A stretch of DNA of 60,599 nt, taken from the NCBI GenBank assembly GCA_016874975.1, contig VGSQ01000005.1:1-60599 (forward strand). The letters run 5' to 3'. This DNA is from Deltaproteobacteria bacterium. Its GTDB lineage: Bacteria > Desulfobacterota > Desulfobaccia > Desulfobaccales > 0-14-0-80-60-11. Made by a program: the position numbers and the translations under genes. Shown here piece by piece: positions 1 through 8,035 of the stretch; the stretch's first letter is position 1; each line of letters opens with the position of its first letter. The notes below the pieces were generated by a model that was not told the DNA's origin, did not search any database, and saw nothing but the letters and a program-made list of their open reading frames with translations.

Positions 1-40
1 AACCACCAGGGGAGGGGGAATTATGGGACTTTTACCGTGA

Positions 41-275
41 AAATCCCTATCATAGGGCGGCCCGCGGCCGCCGACCTCGTTCTGTAGGGGCGGATTTGAA
101 ACCCACCCCTACGGCAGGGTTTTCATCCTCGGGGGTGGACCTGTCGGGGCCATGAGCATTTCAAGACAGTTACTCATGAGCCTTGGGCTCACCCATAAAT
201 TATGAAAAGTTAAGCATCCTTACGGTGCGCAGTGCGCACCCTACAAAAAACTTTTCGGAGCAGTTACCTATGGGC
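41..275 (+). repeat. Dispersed palindromic intergenic repeat, copy 1
   Basis: This is a two-module repeat. Module 1 (about 41-180) has a hairpin around ggcggcccgcggccgcc, a hairpin of the type ggggcgg-tttgaaa-cc(a/c)gcccc, and the phrase gagcatttcaagacag. Module 2 (about 180-270) runs through ttgggctcacccataaatta and ggtgcgcagtgcgcacc. Near-identical copies are seen at 53205-53600, and diverged or inverted copies at 26066-26215, 33285-33365 and 40138-40222. It has no coding capacity. No gene is visible in 1-283. Confidence 0.75.
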
Positions 276-283
276 CGACGGCC

Positions 284-1456
284 TCAGGAGCCGCCCAGGG
301 CCCGGATGCGTTCCCGGGCTTTTTGAATCTGCTGCCTGCTCTGGGGCGAGGCATATTTGAGAAAGCTGCGATAGGCCGTCACGGCTTCCTGATTCCGCCC
401 CAGTTTTTCCAGGGCGATGCCCTTGTTGTAGTAGGCGTGAGCGTAGGCGCGGTCCAGTGTCAGCGCCCGGTTGTAGTCCACCAGGGCTCGGGCATACTGC
501 CCTTGACGGGCATAGACGATGCCGCGGTTGTTCAGGGCCTGGACGCCCCGGGGATCGATTTCCAGGCAGCGGTTCAGGTCCAGGAGCGCCTGGGGGTACT
601 GACCCTTAAGGGCGTAGGCGGTGCCCCGGCTGTAGTAGAGCTGGGAATCCCCGGGGCTGTATTGCAGGGCCCGGCTGAACTCCGCGATGGCCCGGTCATA
701 GTCGCCGGCCTTGAAGTAGTCGTGCCCGCGCTTCTTCAGGCCGGCCAGAGAGGCCCCGCCGGTGTAGGTTTCCGGCTCCGGCCCCGATTTCGCCTCCCCC
801 AGCATCCGACTGGCGCCGGGCTTCAGGGCCAGCAGCCTGGACCCCGGGATGGCAAAATTGAGGTTCTGGCCGCCGGAGATCATGAAGGTGGCGATGCCCA
901 CCACTTCACCCTTCATATTCATCACCGGCCCGCCGCTGGACCCCCGGGAAATGGGGGCGGAAATCTGGAGGATGTGGGAGCCCCCCTTCAGGGGCCGCAA
1001 GCCCGACACCAGACCGTCGCTGATGGTCTGGTCCAAACCCAGAGGGCTGCCCACCACGATGATGCGGTCGCCGATTTCGGGCAAAACCGGGCTGATTTTC
1101 AACGGCCGGACGCGGCCGGGGGGAATCTGCACGGCCAGCAGGGCCACGTCCCAGGCCCGGTCCTCAGCCAGAATCGACTTGACCGGATGGCTTTGCCCGT
1201 CCATGGTCTTGACGATGATGCGCCGGGCCTCCCGGATGACGTGTTGATTGGTGATGACATGTCCTTCCTGGTTGATGAAGAAGCCGCTGCCGATGCCGTG
1301 CTGCTTCCCCTGGCTGTTATATGTGATGACCGTCACCACGGCCGGCTGCACCGCTTTGACCAGCCGGGAGAGGCTCTCCTGGGCCATGGCCCCCCGAGCC
1401 CACAGCAGCAGCGCCAGGCAGACCCACATGACCTTGAGATGGCGGGATGTCAACAT
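284..1456 (-). CDS. Trypsin-like serine protease (DegP/HtrA-type domain) with C-terminal TPR repeats
   Basis: A 390-residue secreted protein. The start is the ATG at 1456, which has a GGGAG ribosome site just upstream and gives a clean signal peptide ending near ARGAMAQ; a longer frame to 1630 lacks such a start. The protease domain follows with its triad in order: His in TNQHVIREA, Asp in AWDVALLAV and Ser in SRGSSGGPV. There is no PDZ domain. From about residue 245 to the end there are roughly four TPR units (for example YFKAGDYDRAIAEFSRAL), which suggests recruitment of a protein partner in the periplasm. It lies 170 bases downstream of the cyclase gene on the same strand. The substrate is unknown. 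Confidence 0.85.
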   Translation of the reverse strand: MLTSRHLKVMWVCLALLLWARGAMAQESLSRLVKAVQPAVVTVITYNSQGKQHGIGSGFFINQEGHVITNQHVIREARRIIVKTMDGQSHPVKSILAEDRAWDVALLAVQIPPGRVRPLKISPVLPEIGDRIIVVGSPLGLDQTISDGLVSGLRPLKGGSHILQISAPISRGSSGGPVMNMKGEVVGIATFMISGGQNLNFAIPGSRLLALKPGASRMLGEAKSGPEPETYTGGASLAGLKKRGHDYFKAGDYDRAIAEFSRALQYSPGDSQLYYSRGTAYALKGQYPQALLDLNRCLEIDPRGVQALNNRGIVYARQGQYARALVDYNRALTLDRAYAHAYYNKGIALEKLGRNQEAVTAYRSFLKYASPQSRQQIQKARERIRALGGS

Positions 1457-1626
1457 TACTATCTCCCTCGAGGACAGCAGGGGCTCCGGCCCCTTAAAAC
1501 TCTTGACTATAAGAATATCATATTCGTTAACAGATAAAATCGGATAACAAGGGGGGAAAACTTCAACGGCAGGCCCGGGGCGCCGGAAGCGGCCCCGGCC
1601 CTCCACAAGCTTTTCGGACCGGCCGC

Positions 1627-3576
1627 TCACCCCTCCGCCAGGCGCCGCTGCAGTTGCGCCTGGGCCTCCGGCGAGATGAAGGTGAAGCGCACGGTGGCCT
1701 TAAAATGCCGGTCCGCCGCAGTTTCCGCGGCCACCACTTTGCCGTAAATGACCCCGGCCAGGTCCTGGCGGTGGTCGTCCAGGAGGGTGAGGGAGACGTC
1801 CTCCCAGGGGTGGAGCTCCCCCTCCCCGGTGAGGTGAACCGCATTCTCCGACAGGGCCGTAACCATGGCCTGGGGGAGCGGCTCCCGCATGATTTTGCCC
1901 TTGAGAACCCGGAGCCGCACCGCCATCGGCGCCGCCAGGGGATGAAGGGACCCGCGCCGGGGGGGCAGCCGCACCGGCCAGGGCCCGGCGATGGCCCGCA
2001 CCTCATACAGAGTGGCGGCCTGGGGCATGCCTTTCATCTGCACGGTGTAGACTTCGCCCACCTCCACCAGGTGGGCCACGGCCCGATAGGTTGCGTCGCT
2101 CACCAACACCTGGCCGCCCACGCAGAAGCCCTCCATGCGGCTGGCGACGTTCACCGGCGCGCCGATAATGCTGAATTTGGTGCGCTTTTCCGAGCCGATG
2201 TTGCCCACCACCACGGTGCCGGTGTTCACGGCCACGCCCATCTCCAGCAGGGGCAGGCCGTCCCTGGCGTTTTCGGCGTTGAGGTCCGCCATGGCCGCCT
2301 GCATGGCCAGGGCGCAGGCCACCGCCCGGGCGGGGTGGTCCTCCATGTCCTCGGGGGCCCCGAAGAAAGCCAGGATGCCGTCGCCCATGATCTCGTCGAT
2401 GACCGCATGGTGTCCGACGAGGATGTCGATCATGCGCTCCAGATAGCGGTTCAGGAAGGTGATGACGTCTTCCGGGTCCATGGTGGCGATGATGGCGGTG
2501 AAGCCCCGCAGATCGCTCATGAGCATGGAGACCTCCCGCTTGTCGCCCCCCAACTCCAGGGCGTCCCGGTCCTCCAGGAGCTTTTTCACCACTTCCTGGG
2601 TGACATAGCGGCCGAAGGTGTCCCGGATGAAATCCCGCTTTTCCATGTAGTCGGTAAGCTGGCGGCCCAACTCGTTAAAGGATCGGGCCAGGTGCACCAC
2701 CTCCCTGACACCCCGGGCGGGCACGGCCACGCTGAAGTCGCCCTCGCCGATCTGGCGCACCCCGTCCCGCAAACGGCGCAAGGGCCTTGACAGGGAGGCG
2801 GCGAAACCGAAGCCGAAGATGCAGGAGAGCCCGAAAAAGAGCCCCCCGCCCGCCAGGCCCCAGCCCTGCACCTGGCGGATTACGCTGTCCTTGTGCCGTT
2901 GGATGGCCACCCGGGCCCGGTCCAAACTTTCCTGGCTGGCTTTACGCATGCGGTGCTGGGTGGGCTGGAAAAACTCGTCGATGTTGACGATCGCCCCTAC
3001 AATGAAGGGGGTGCCGGGGACGTGCACCCTGACCGAATAGCGCCGACGCTCCTTTTTGTGCACATCAAAAAAGGTAAAATACCCGGAAATATAGTCCTTC
3101 GTCAGGGACCGCTGGATGAGGGCCGTGGTCTCGGGGTAGCTCTCCTTCCAGTCCAACTGGTTCTTCCCTTCCACGGCAGGGTCCGGGTGGAACAGGATGA
3201 AGCCCTTGTTGTCATAGACATCGGTGTATCCCGCCGCCCGGCCCAGGGAATGGATGGTCTGAATGGCGATCTGCCGGAGCTTGCGGTCCAGGCGCATCCT
3301 GGCGTAATCATAGGATTTGCGGCCGCGCAGGAGATAGCTCAGCTCCCGGGCCACGTCTTCGGCCTTGTCCCGGACCACCGCCTCCCCGATCTGGGTCAAC
3401 ACCTCTTCCGCCAACAGATAATTGGTCCGGGTCAGGGACAGGACCCCTTCTTCCACGAAATGCTCGTTGGCTGCCGAAGTAGAGGTCAGAATCCGGTTGC
3501 CCATTACCCAAATGCCCAAAAATATCATGATGATCAGACTGAAATACGACAGGAGCAGATGCGTGCGGATACTCAT
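1627..3576 (-). CDS. Membrane class III adenylate/guanylate cyclase: Cache-HAMP-cyclase with PilZ-like tail
   Basis: 649 residues. A transmembrane helix at about 7-27 is followed by a periplasmic Cache-like sensor (about 40-230), a second helix (about 240-262), a HAMP linker and a class III nucleotide cyclase domain (about 345-530). The metal-binding aspartates are visible in MSDLRGFTA and IMGDGILAFFG, and the transition-state Asn/Arg in PVNVASRMEG, so the enzyme looks active. The product is probably cAMP, but specificity cannot be fixed by eye. The last about 115 residues (ending VRFTFISPEAQAQLQRRL) resemble a PilZ domain, an unusual addition. The start ATG at 3576 has a GGAGG-like site upstream. 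Confidence 0.87.
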   Translation of the reverse strand: MSIRTHLLLSYFSLIIMIFLGIWVMGNRILTSTSAANEHFVEEGVLSLTRTNYLLAEEVLTQIGEAVVRDKAEDVARELSYLLRGRKSYDYARMRLDRKLRQIAIQTIHSLGRAAGYTDVYDNKGFILFHPDPAVEGKNQLDWKESYPETTALIQRSLTKDYISGYFTFFDVHKKERRRYSVRVHVPGTPFIVGAIVNIDEFFQPTQHRMRKASQESLDRARVAIQRHKDSVIRQVQGWGLAGGGLFFGLSCIFGFGFAASLSRPLRRLRDGVRQIGEGDFSVAVPARGVREVVHLARSFNELGRQLTDYMEKRDFIRDTFGRYVTQEVVKKLLEDRDALELGGDKREVSMLMSDLRGFTAIIATMDPEDVITFLNRYLERMIDILVGHHAVIDEIMGDGILAFFGAPEDMEDHPARAVACALAMQAAMADLNAENARDGLPLLEMGVAVNTGTVVVGNIGSEKRTKFSIIGAPVNVASRMEGFCVGGQVLVSDATYRAVAHLVEVGEVYTVQMKGMPQAATLYEVRAIAGPWPVRLPPRRGSLHPLAAPMAVRLRVLKGKIMREPLPQAMVTALSENAVHLTGEGELHPWEDVSLTLLDDHRQDLAGVIYGKVVAAETAADRHFKATVRFTFISPEAQAQLQRRLAEG

Positions 3577-4255
3577 GCTGACCTCCGGGCGGGGTGGAAA
3601 AGCGGAAGGTCGGTTCCTCCCCGGTGCGAAAGACCCTGTTCATCATGCCCAGCCGAGGCTATGCCATTTTTCTGTGAGAAAGCCACGGCTAACGGCCCTG
3701 GGACCGCAACCGTATGATAAATCAGGCTGATCCCGTCCGGCGCCGTCTTCCTGAAGGCCGGCAGGCACGCGCCGTTTCCCCTTCGGCGGCCCCCTGAAGG
3801 GCAGCAGCGCTGAAGTACACCCTGAATTATGTGCGATTGGCAACTGATTATAAAATAAAAACATTATGAGCTTCTTGCAAAACTTCCGCGGCGGCGTCAG
3901 GGTTTCCGAAATATCAGGGTGCGCGGTGCGCAACTTACAGATCCCCCGATGTTCCGGCCCCCGTGTATTGTGCCCACCGCGCACCATGAAAGAGATCGGA
4001 TTCTTGCAAAGCGTTCCAAGACCGCCGGCCCTTTCCCAGGACAAAGGAATAATTAAACAATAGCCTAATTATATTAATAAGTTATAAAAGCCTTCGCCGG
4101 GAGCCCCGGCCCCGGAAGGGGAGGAAAAGTGGGAAAGATGGCCGCTGCCCGGGGCGCGACCTGCACTTCAGCCCCCCGGACCCGGAGACCGGCCCGGTGG
4201 GGCCCGCCTCCCGCCGGTGCCGCGTTCCCCCTTCCCCCAAATTTTTCCTGAGGGC
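3577..4255. other. Intergenic region without a supported gene
   Basis: No convincing coding frame is present on either strand. It contains an imperfect inverted repeat (ggtgcgcggtg near 3918 and caccgcgcacc near 3970), related to the gtgcgca palindromes of the dispersed repeat family. Its AT-rich stretches could hold the cyclase promoter, but no clear -35/-10 pair was found. Confidence 0.5.
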
Positions 4256-4284
4256 TTGACAGTGCCAAAGGCTTCGGTTACAAA
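4256..4284 (+). promoter_or_regulatory. Sigma-70 type promoter of tRNA-Ala
   Basis: A perfect TTGACA box (4256-4261) is separated by 17 bases from TACAAA (4279-4284). The predicted transcript starts a few bases before the mature tRNA 5' end at 4296, which fits a stable-RNA promoter. Confidence 0.75.
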
Positions 4285-4295
4285 AAGAAATCGTC

Positions 4296-4380
<85 letters not shown>

Positions 4381-4389
<9 letters not shown>

Positions 4390-4414
4390 GTCATTGAGAC
4401 TAACCCCTCTTTTT
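4381..4414 (+). terminator. Rho-independent terminator of tRNA-Ala (element-borne copy)
   Basis: Stem aggggttag (4381-4389) pairs with ctaacccct (4400-4408) across a 10-base loop and is followed by ctttttatt. The left arm is inside the att core and the right arm is outside it. The same two arms recur at attR with a different loop. Confidence 0.85.
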
Positions 4415-4416
4415 AT

Positions 4417-4437
4417 TGGTGTGCACATAGTGTGCAC
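4417..4437 (+). repeat. Putative integrase arm-type site, left
   Basis: A 21-bp sequence containing two GTGTGCAC-type boxes around ATAG. It matches 24609-24629 at 20 of 21 positions in the same orientation. Lying 28 bases inside attL, it suits an arm-type binding site for the integrase or excisionase. The function is inferred from position and repetition only. Confidence 0.6.
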
Positions 4438-5149
4438 AGCTTCAGGGTGAAGGGGGAAATTTGGGGAGGCTGTGCGCTTGTGGCTTTCGGGGACCCGTCT
4501 CTACCGTGGCCACGTCAATCACCGGCTGGTGCCCCGTCTGGCAGGCTCTTGCCCACCTCTGGTGCCAGGGTGATTTGTAAGGGCAACCCGAAACCAAAAC
4601 CCCCATTGCCTCCCCCTCAATCGCCCCGCCACGGGCACCTCAGAGCGTCACAACGGCCTCCTGAATGCCCGGCCTCATGCCCTTTTCCATCTCCGCCGTG
4701 CTACCCCTGCCAGCGCAAGCACTGGACCCGATGACCTTCCGCCCACCCTCACCCTGCCCCTCCGCCAGGGCCAGGTGTTTCTCGAAAGAGGAAATCCGGA
4801 GGGTGGGACTCCTACCCCCCGGTAGCAAAATTTGCGCCCCCCACAGAAGCCACGCGTGAGCCCACCCTCCCTCCTGGACAAAAATTGACTTTCCGCCTAA
4901 ATTTTTGTTATTTTGCCACCTAAAAGAAGAATGGGCTTTGGAGAAAATACAGGTTGGCAGATTTTACTTGGAGGGACGGGGCATTAAAACTAATTTATGA
5001 CAGATGCAAGTAAAGGCGATCTCATAATCTCAGTTTGTATCCTTACGTGACTCTTGCTATTAATGATTATTTTTATACGAGTCTAATCTACCTTCGTCTC
5101 CAACTTCTTCTTTAAGTCCGCCGGGTTCATTGATAACACCAAACTCTAC
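4438..5149. other. Left end of island without a supported gene
   Basis: About 700 bases. The first 440 are C-rich with short overlapping frames of poor composition that resemble no protein I know. From about 4880 to 5149 the sequence becomes AT-rich and is downstream of the convergent type III restriction gene. No terminator with a clear stem and T run was found. Confidence 0.4.
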
Positions 5150-8029
5150 TTACACCCCCTCGCCTTGGGCTTTGACCCCGTGCATAATTTTCACATACGA
5201 CTCATCTCGTCCCTTCGCCAGGTTCGAAAACCATGCCCCATACTGTGACGGAACCAGAAGGTCAAAAGTGTAAAGCTGTCTTTCAATAAAACCGTGGTCC
5301 CGGATGAACTCTGCGGGGATAGCCCCCTCCTGCAATTTCTGGTTCAGGACGGCGAAGTGCTCCTCGGCATAGCGCTTCTTAGCTGGCGTCGTTTCGTCGT
5401 CATCTTCATCGGACTTGATTTCCACCACTTTAATGATACTGTCGAAACCCTGGTCTTGCAGCGACCGTAACTGCTGCACATCCGTCCCCTCGTCCTGCAA
5501 GGTGCGGACATAGCGATTCAGGTCAATCTTGATGAAGAAGTCAGGATTAAAGCTCGACCGCACCCGGTCCTTCCCCTTGCGGAAATATTCATAGTCAATG
5601 GCGTAGAAACCCATGTCCCGAGATTTTATCCAGGCCTGCACGTAACGGGAATGCTTGATCAACTCGTAGATAAAGAGCTTTTCCGGGGTCGAGGTGACCC
5701 TCACGAGGTTTTGCGGAGTCTTAAAGAGGGAGGTGTTCACGACGTATGGCGCCTGGTAACCATAAAAAAACCGGATGTGGTCCTGATGTTTTTTCATAAA
5801 GTCATCCGACGGCTCCGTGAATAACTCCAACTGCTTCTCCTCATATTTTCCCCGCACAGCCTTCAAATATTCCAGGGCAAAGAGATTGTCTGCTCCCACC
5901 TCGGTTTCGTAATCCTCACTTAAAAAGACGCTCACGTCTTTCCCTACCTCGCTGACCCGGAGGCTGGTGCGATCCATCTCCGCCGTCTTCACCGGCGTCA
6001 GGTTGCCGGGAATGCTCTCCCGCTTGGGTTTTTGCTTCCCCGGGCCGATGAACTGCCCGAAGTAGAGGTCGATAGCCTGGGCATTTTCCAGGGATAAGCG
6101 GTCGCCCATGATACCGGCGGCCTCCATGGCTCCCCGAATGACCAAACGGATGTCCTCTGCCTGCAGCACGCGGCTGTTAACCTGTATGTCATCAGAGAAA
6201 GCGTACTGTCTGCTCTCAAAGGCCCGCAGGGAAAACCGTCTGGCCTGATTATAGGCCACTTCCTCCACGGTGACGAAAGTCCGGGTCAGCTCAAATTTCT
6301 TGTCGCCGGTGACCATGTAGGTGATGGTGGCCTTCAGATTATCGGTTTGGGGCTTGAGCAGCAGCAGGTCTCGCTGGGCTCTATCCTCTGCCAAAGGCTT
6401 GTCCACCAGTGTGGACCGTGGAGTATAGAGGATATTGAACAAGGTGAAGTTGTGCCGCGCCCGTTTGAGCCCGCTCTCCGGCTTCAGCGTCGCCGAGCTG
6501 AGATAAACTTCGCATTGGGTGACATAGTGCACCAATTCCCGGATATGGTCGGCGAATTTCTCGTGGTTGGTCACCGTGACCACCGGATATTCACTCAAGA
6601 TGGCCGGGTGGGGGACCTGGCGGGGGATGCGTAGGCCCCGCCCCAGGACCTGGGAGATGAGCCGCTTGGAGTTGAAGACCCGCTCCTGCATGGGCACAAT
6701 CTGGAAGACGTTGTCCACGTCCCACCCTTCCGAGAGCTTCTCCACCGCAAAGATAAACTCCGCCGGCTCCGCCAGGCTTTCGATATCGTCAAGTTTCTGC
6801 TTGTATTCCGACTCGGCAAGGCGGCTCACCACGCAAATGACCTTATCTCTGGCCAGCCCTTCATAGTAGGAATCCGGGTGTCCGCCGCCATCCGCTTTTT
6901 TCAGTTGCGCCCCCAGGAAAATGATGAACTCCTCCGACTTTTTAATGGCCACGCTCTGGGTGGGGGCGATGAAAATGGTGATGGGCTTCACCGCCGGTTG
7001 GCCGGCCTGCGGGTAGGAGTAGGTCTCCCGGTTGTCCAGGTGGGTCCGATAAATGATTTCAAAAGCCTGTTCCTGGGTGAACTCCCGGCCCGGGTCTTCC
7101 GATTCGGTGTGGAGGATGGGGTTGATTTTTTTGATTTGCTTGTCCCCCAGGGCGTCGGGGATGGCATAATTGTAAATGATGTCCGTGAAGTACTCGTCCT
7201 GGTTGTAGGGGGTGCCGGTGAAGCCGATATGCCGCTTAATCTTGCGCTCTTCCCGCAGAAACTTCATCCACAACCGTTCGTGGCGCTCTTCGGCTTTTCC
7301 CTTGGTTTCCAGCACCAGGTCGGTGTCCGTAAAGGTCAGATGGGTATAGGCGTGGTGCACCTCGTCGGAGAGGACCAGCACCTCGTCCGTTTGGGAAAAG
7401 AGGGTGTCGCCGATGGCGTTTTTGTCCTTGTTATAGATGGCGTTGATGTTCTCGATAAAAATCCCATAGTCTTCCGCCGGCCTGGTCTCGTCCAGGAGGA
7501 CCACCGGCGCGTGGCGGTATTTGGGCGGCAGCTTGCTGTGGAGCTTCGGGTCCTCCATGAGCCTCTTGAACTTGTCCCTGAGCCCCGCCTCAATCACCGT
7601 GGAAGGCGGCCCCAGGACCAGCACCCGCTTAATTTTTTTCATCACCACGGAAAGATAGGCGATGGCGAAGATGAGGTAGGATTTGCCGGTGCCGGTGGCC
7701 AGGTGGATGACTCCCGAGAGCTTATCCGGCAGGGGCAGGTGGCGCTGGAAATTGTCCTCGGAGAGAAACCGCCGCTGTATGGAATCCTTTTTTTTGAAGT
7801 TCTCCCGGGCCAGTTCATTCACATTTTTATAGACGTCGCCCCAGAGATAAATCATGGTGCGCTTGAGGGCTTCATACTGGTAGGTGCGGCTGCCGGTGAG
7901 CTGCCTGACCCAATCCTCTATTTCCCGGAAGTCGAAAAGTTCCAGGTCGCAGCGCTTTTCGTTGACTTCCAGGGTGTGCTCCGAAAGATTCAGCTTGACG
8001 GCTTTTTTATGGCGTGCCTGGCGTGCCAT
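5150..8029 (-). CDS. Type III restriction enzyme, Res subunit (SF2 helicase-nuclease)
   Basis: A 959-residue ATP-dependent restriction subunit that works in complex with the Mod protein encoded just upstream. Motifs in order: Walker A ATGTGKS (about 111-117), Walker B/DEAD-like SDEVHHAY (about 221-228), GFTGTPYNQ, and SF2 motif VI in SQVLGRGLRIPRQ (about 471-483). A C-terminal PD-(D/E)xK nuclease is seen as FNPDFFIKI (about 828) and VVEIKSDED (about 868-876). It is full length for the family. The start at 8029 lies 6 bases after the mod stop, with a GGAG site inside the mod end, so the two are translationally coupled. Confidence 0.93.
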   Translation of the reverse strand: MARQARHKKAVKLNLSEHTLEVNEKRCDLELFDFREIEDWVRQLTGSRTYQYEALKRTMIYLWGDVYKNVNELARENFKKKDSIQRRFLSEDNFQRHLPLPDKLSGVIHLATGTGKSYLIFAIAYLSVVMKKIKRVLVLGPPSTVIEAGLRDKFKRLMEDPKLHSKLPPKYRHAPVVLLDETRPAEDYGIFIENINAIYNKDKNAIGDTLFSQTDEVLVLSDEVHHAYTHLTFTDTDLVLETKGKAEERHERLWMKFLREERKIKRHIGFTGTPYNQDEYFTDIIYNYAIPDALGDKQIKKINPILHTESEDPGREFTQEQAFEIIYRTHLDNRETYSYPQAGQPAVKPITIFIAPTQSVAIKKSEEFIIFLGAQLKKADGGGHPDSYYEGLARDKVICVVSRLAESEYKQKLDDIESLAEPAEFIFAVEKLSEGWDVDNVFQIVPMQERVFNSKRLISQVLGRGLRIPRQVPHPAILSEYPVVTVTNHEKFADHIRELVHYVTQCEVYLSSATLKPESGLKRARHNFTLFNILYTPRSTLVDKPLAEDRAQRDLLLLKPQTDNLKATITYMVTGDKKFELTRTFVTVEEVAYNQARRFSLRAFESRQYAFSDDIQVNSRVLQAEDIRLVIRGAMEAAGIMGDRLSLENAQAIDLYFGQFIGPGKQKPKRESIPGNLTPVKTAEMDRTSLRVSEVGKDVSVFLSEDYETEVGADNLFALEYLKAVRGKYEEKQLELFTEPSDDFMKKHQDHIRFFYGYQAPYVVNTSLFKTPQNLVRVTSTPEKLFIYELIKHSRYVQAWIKSRDMGFYAIDYEYFRKGKDRVRSSFNPDFFIKIDLNRYVRTLQDEGTDVQQLRSLQDQGFDSIIKVVEIKSDEDDDETTPAKKRYAEEHFAVLNQKLQEGAIPAEFIRDHGFIERQLYTFDLLVPSQYGAWFSNLAKGRDESYVKIMHGVKAQGEGV

Positions 8030-8035
8030 GGCCGG

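Noticed and set aside
323-1537. Long open frame opposite the protease gene
   Set aside because: It is antisense to a well-supported gene in GC-rich sequence, has Gly/Gln/Val-rich random composition and no ribosome site.
3643-4044. 133-codon frame upstream of the cyclase
   Set aside because: It crosses palindromic repeats, has no ribosome site and no recognisable segment.
4432-4881. Several short frames at the left end of the island
   Set aside because: They overlap each other on both strands, are Pro/Arg-rich and lack starts with ribosome sites.
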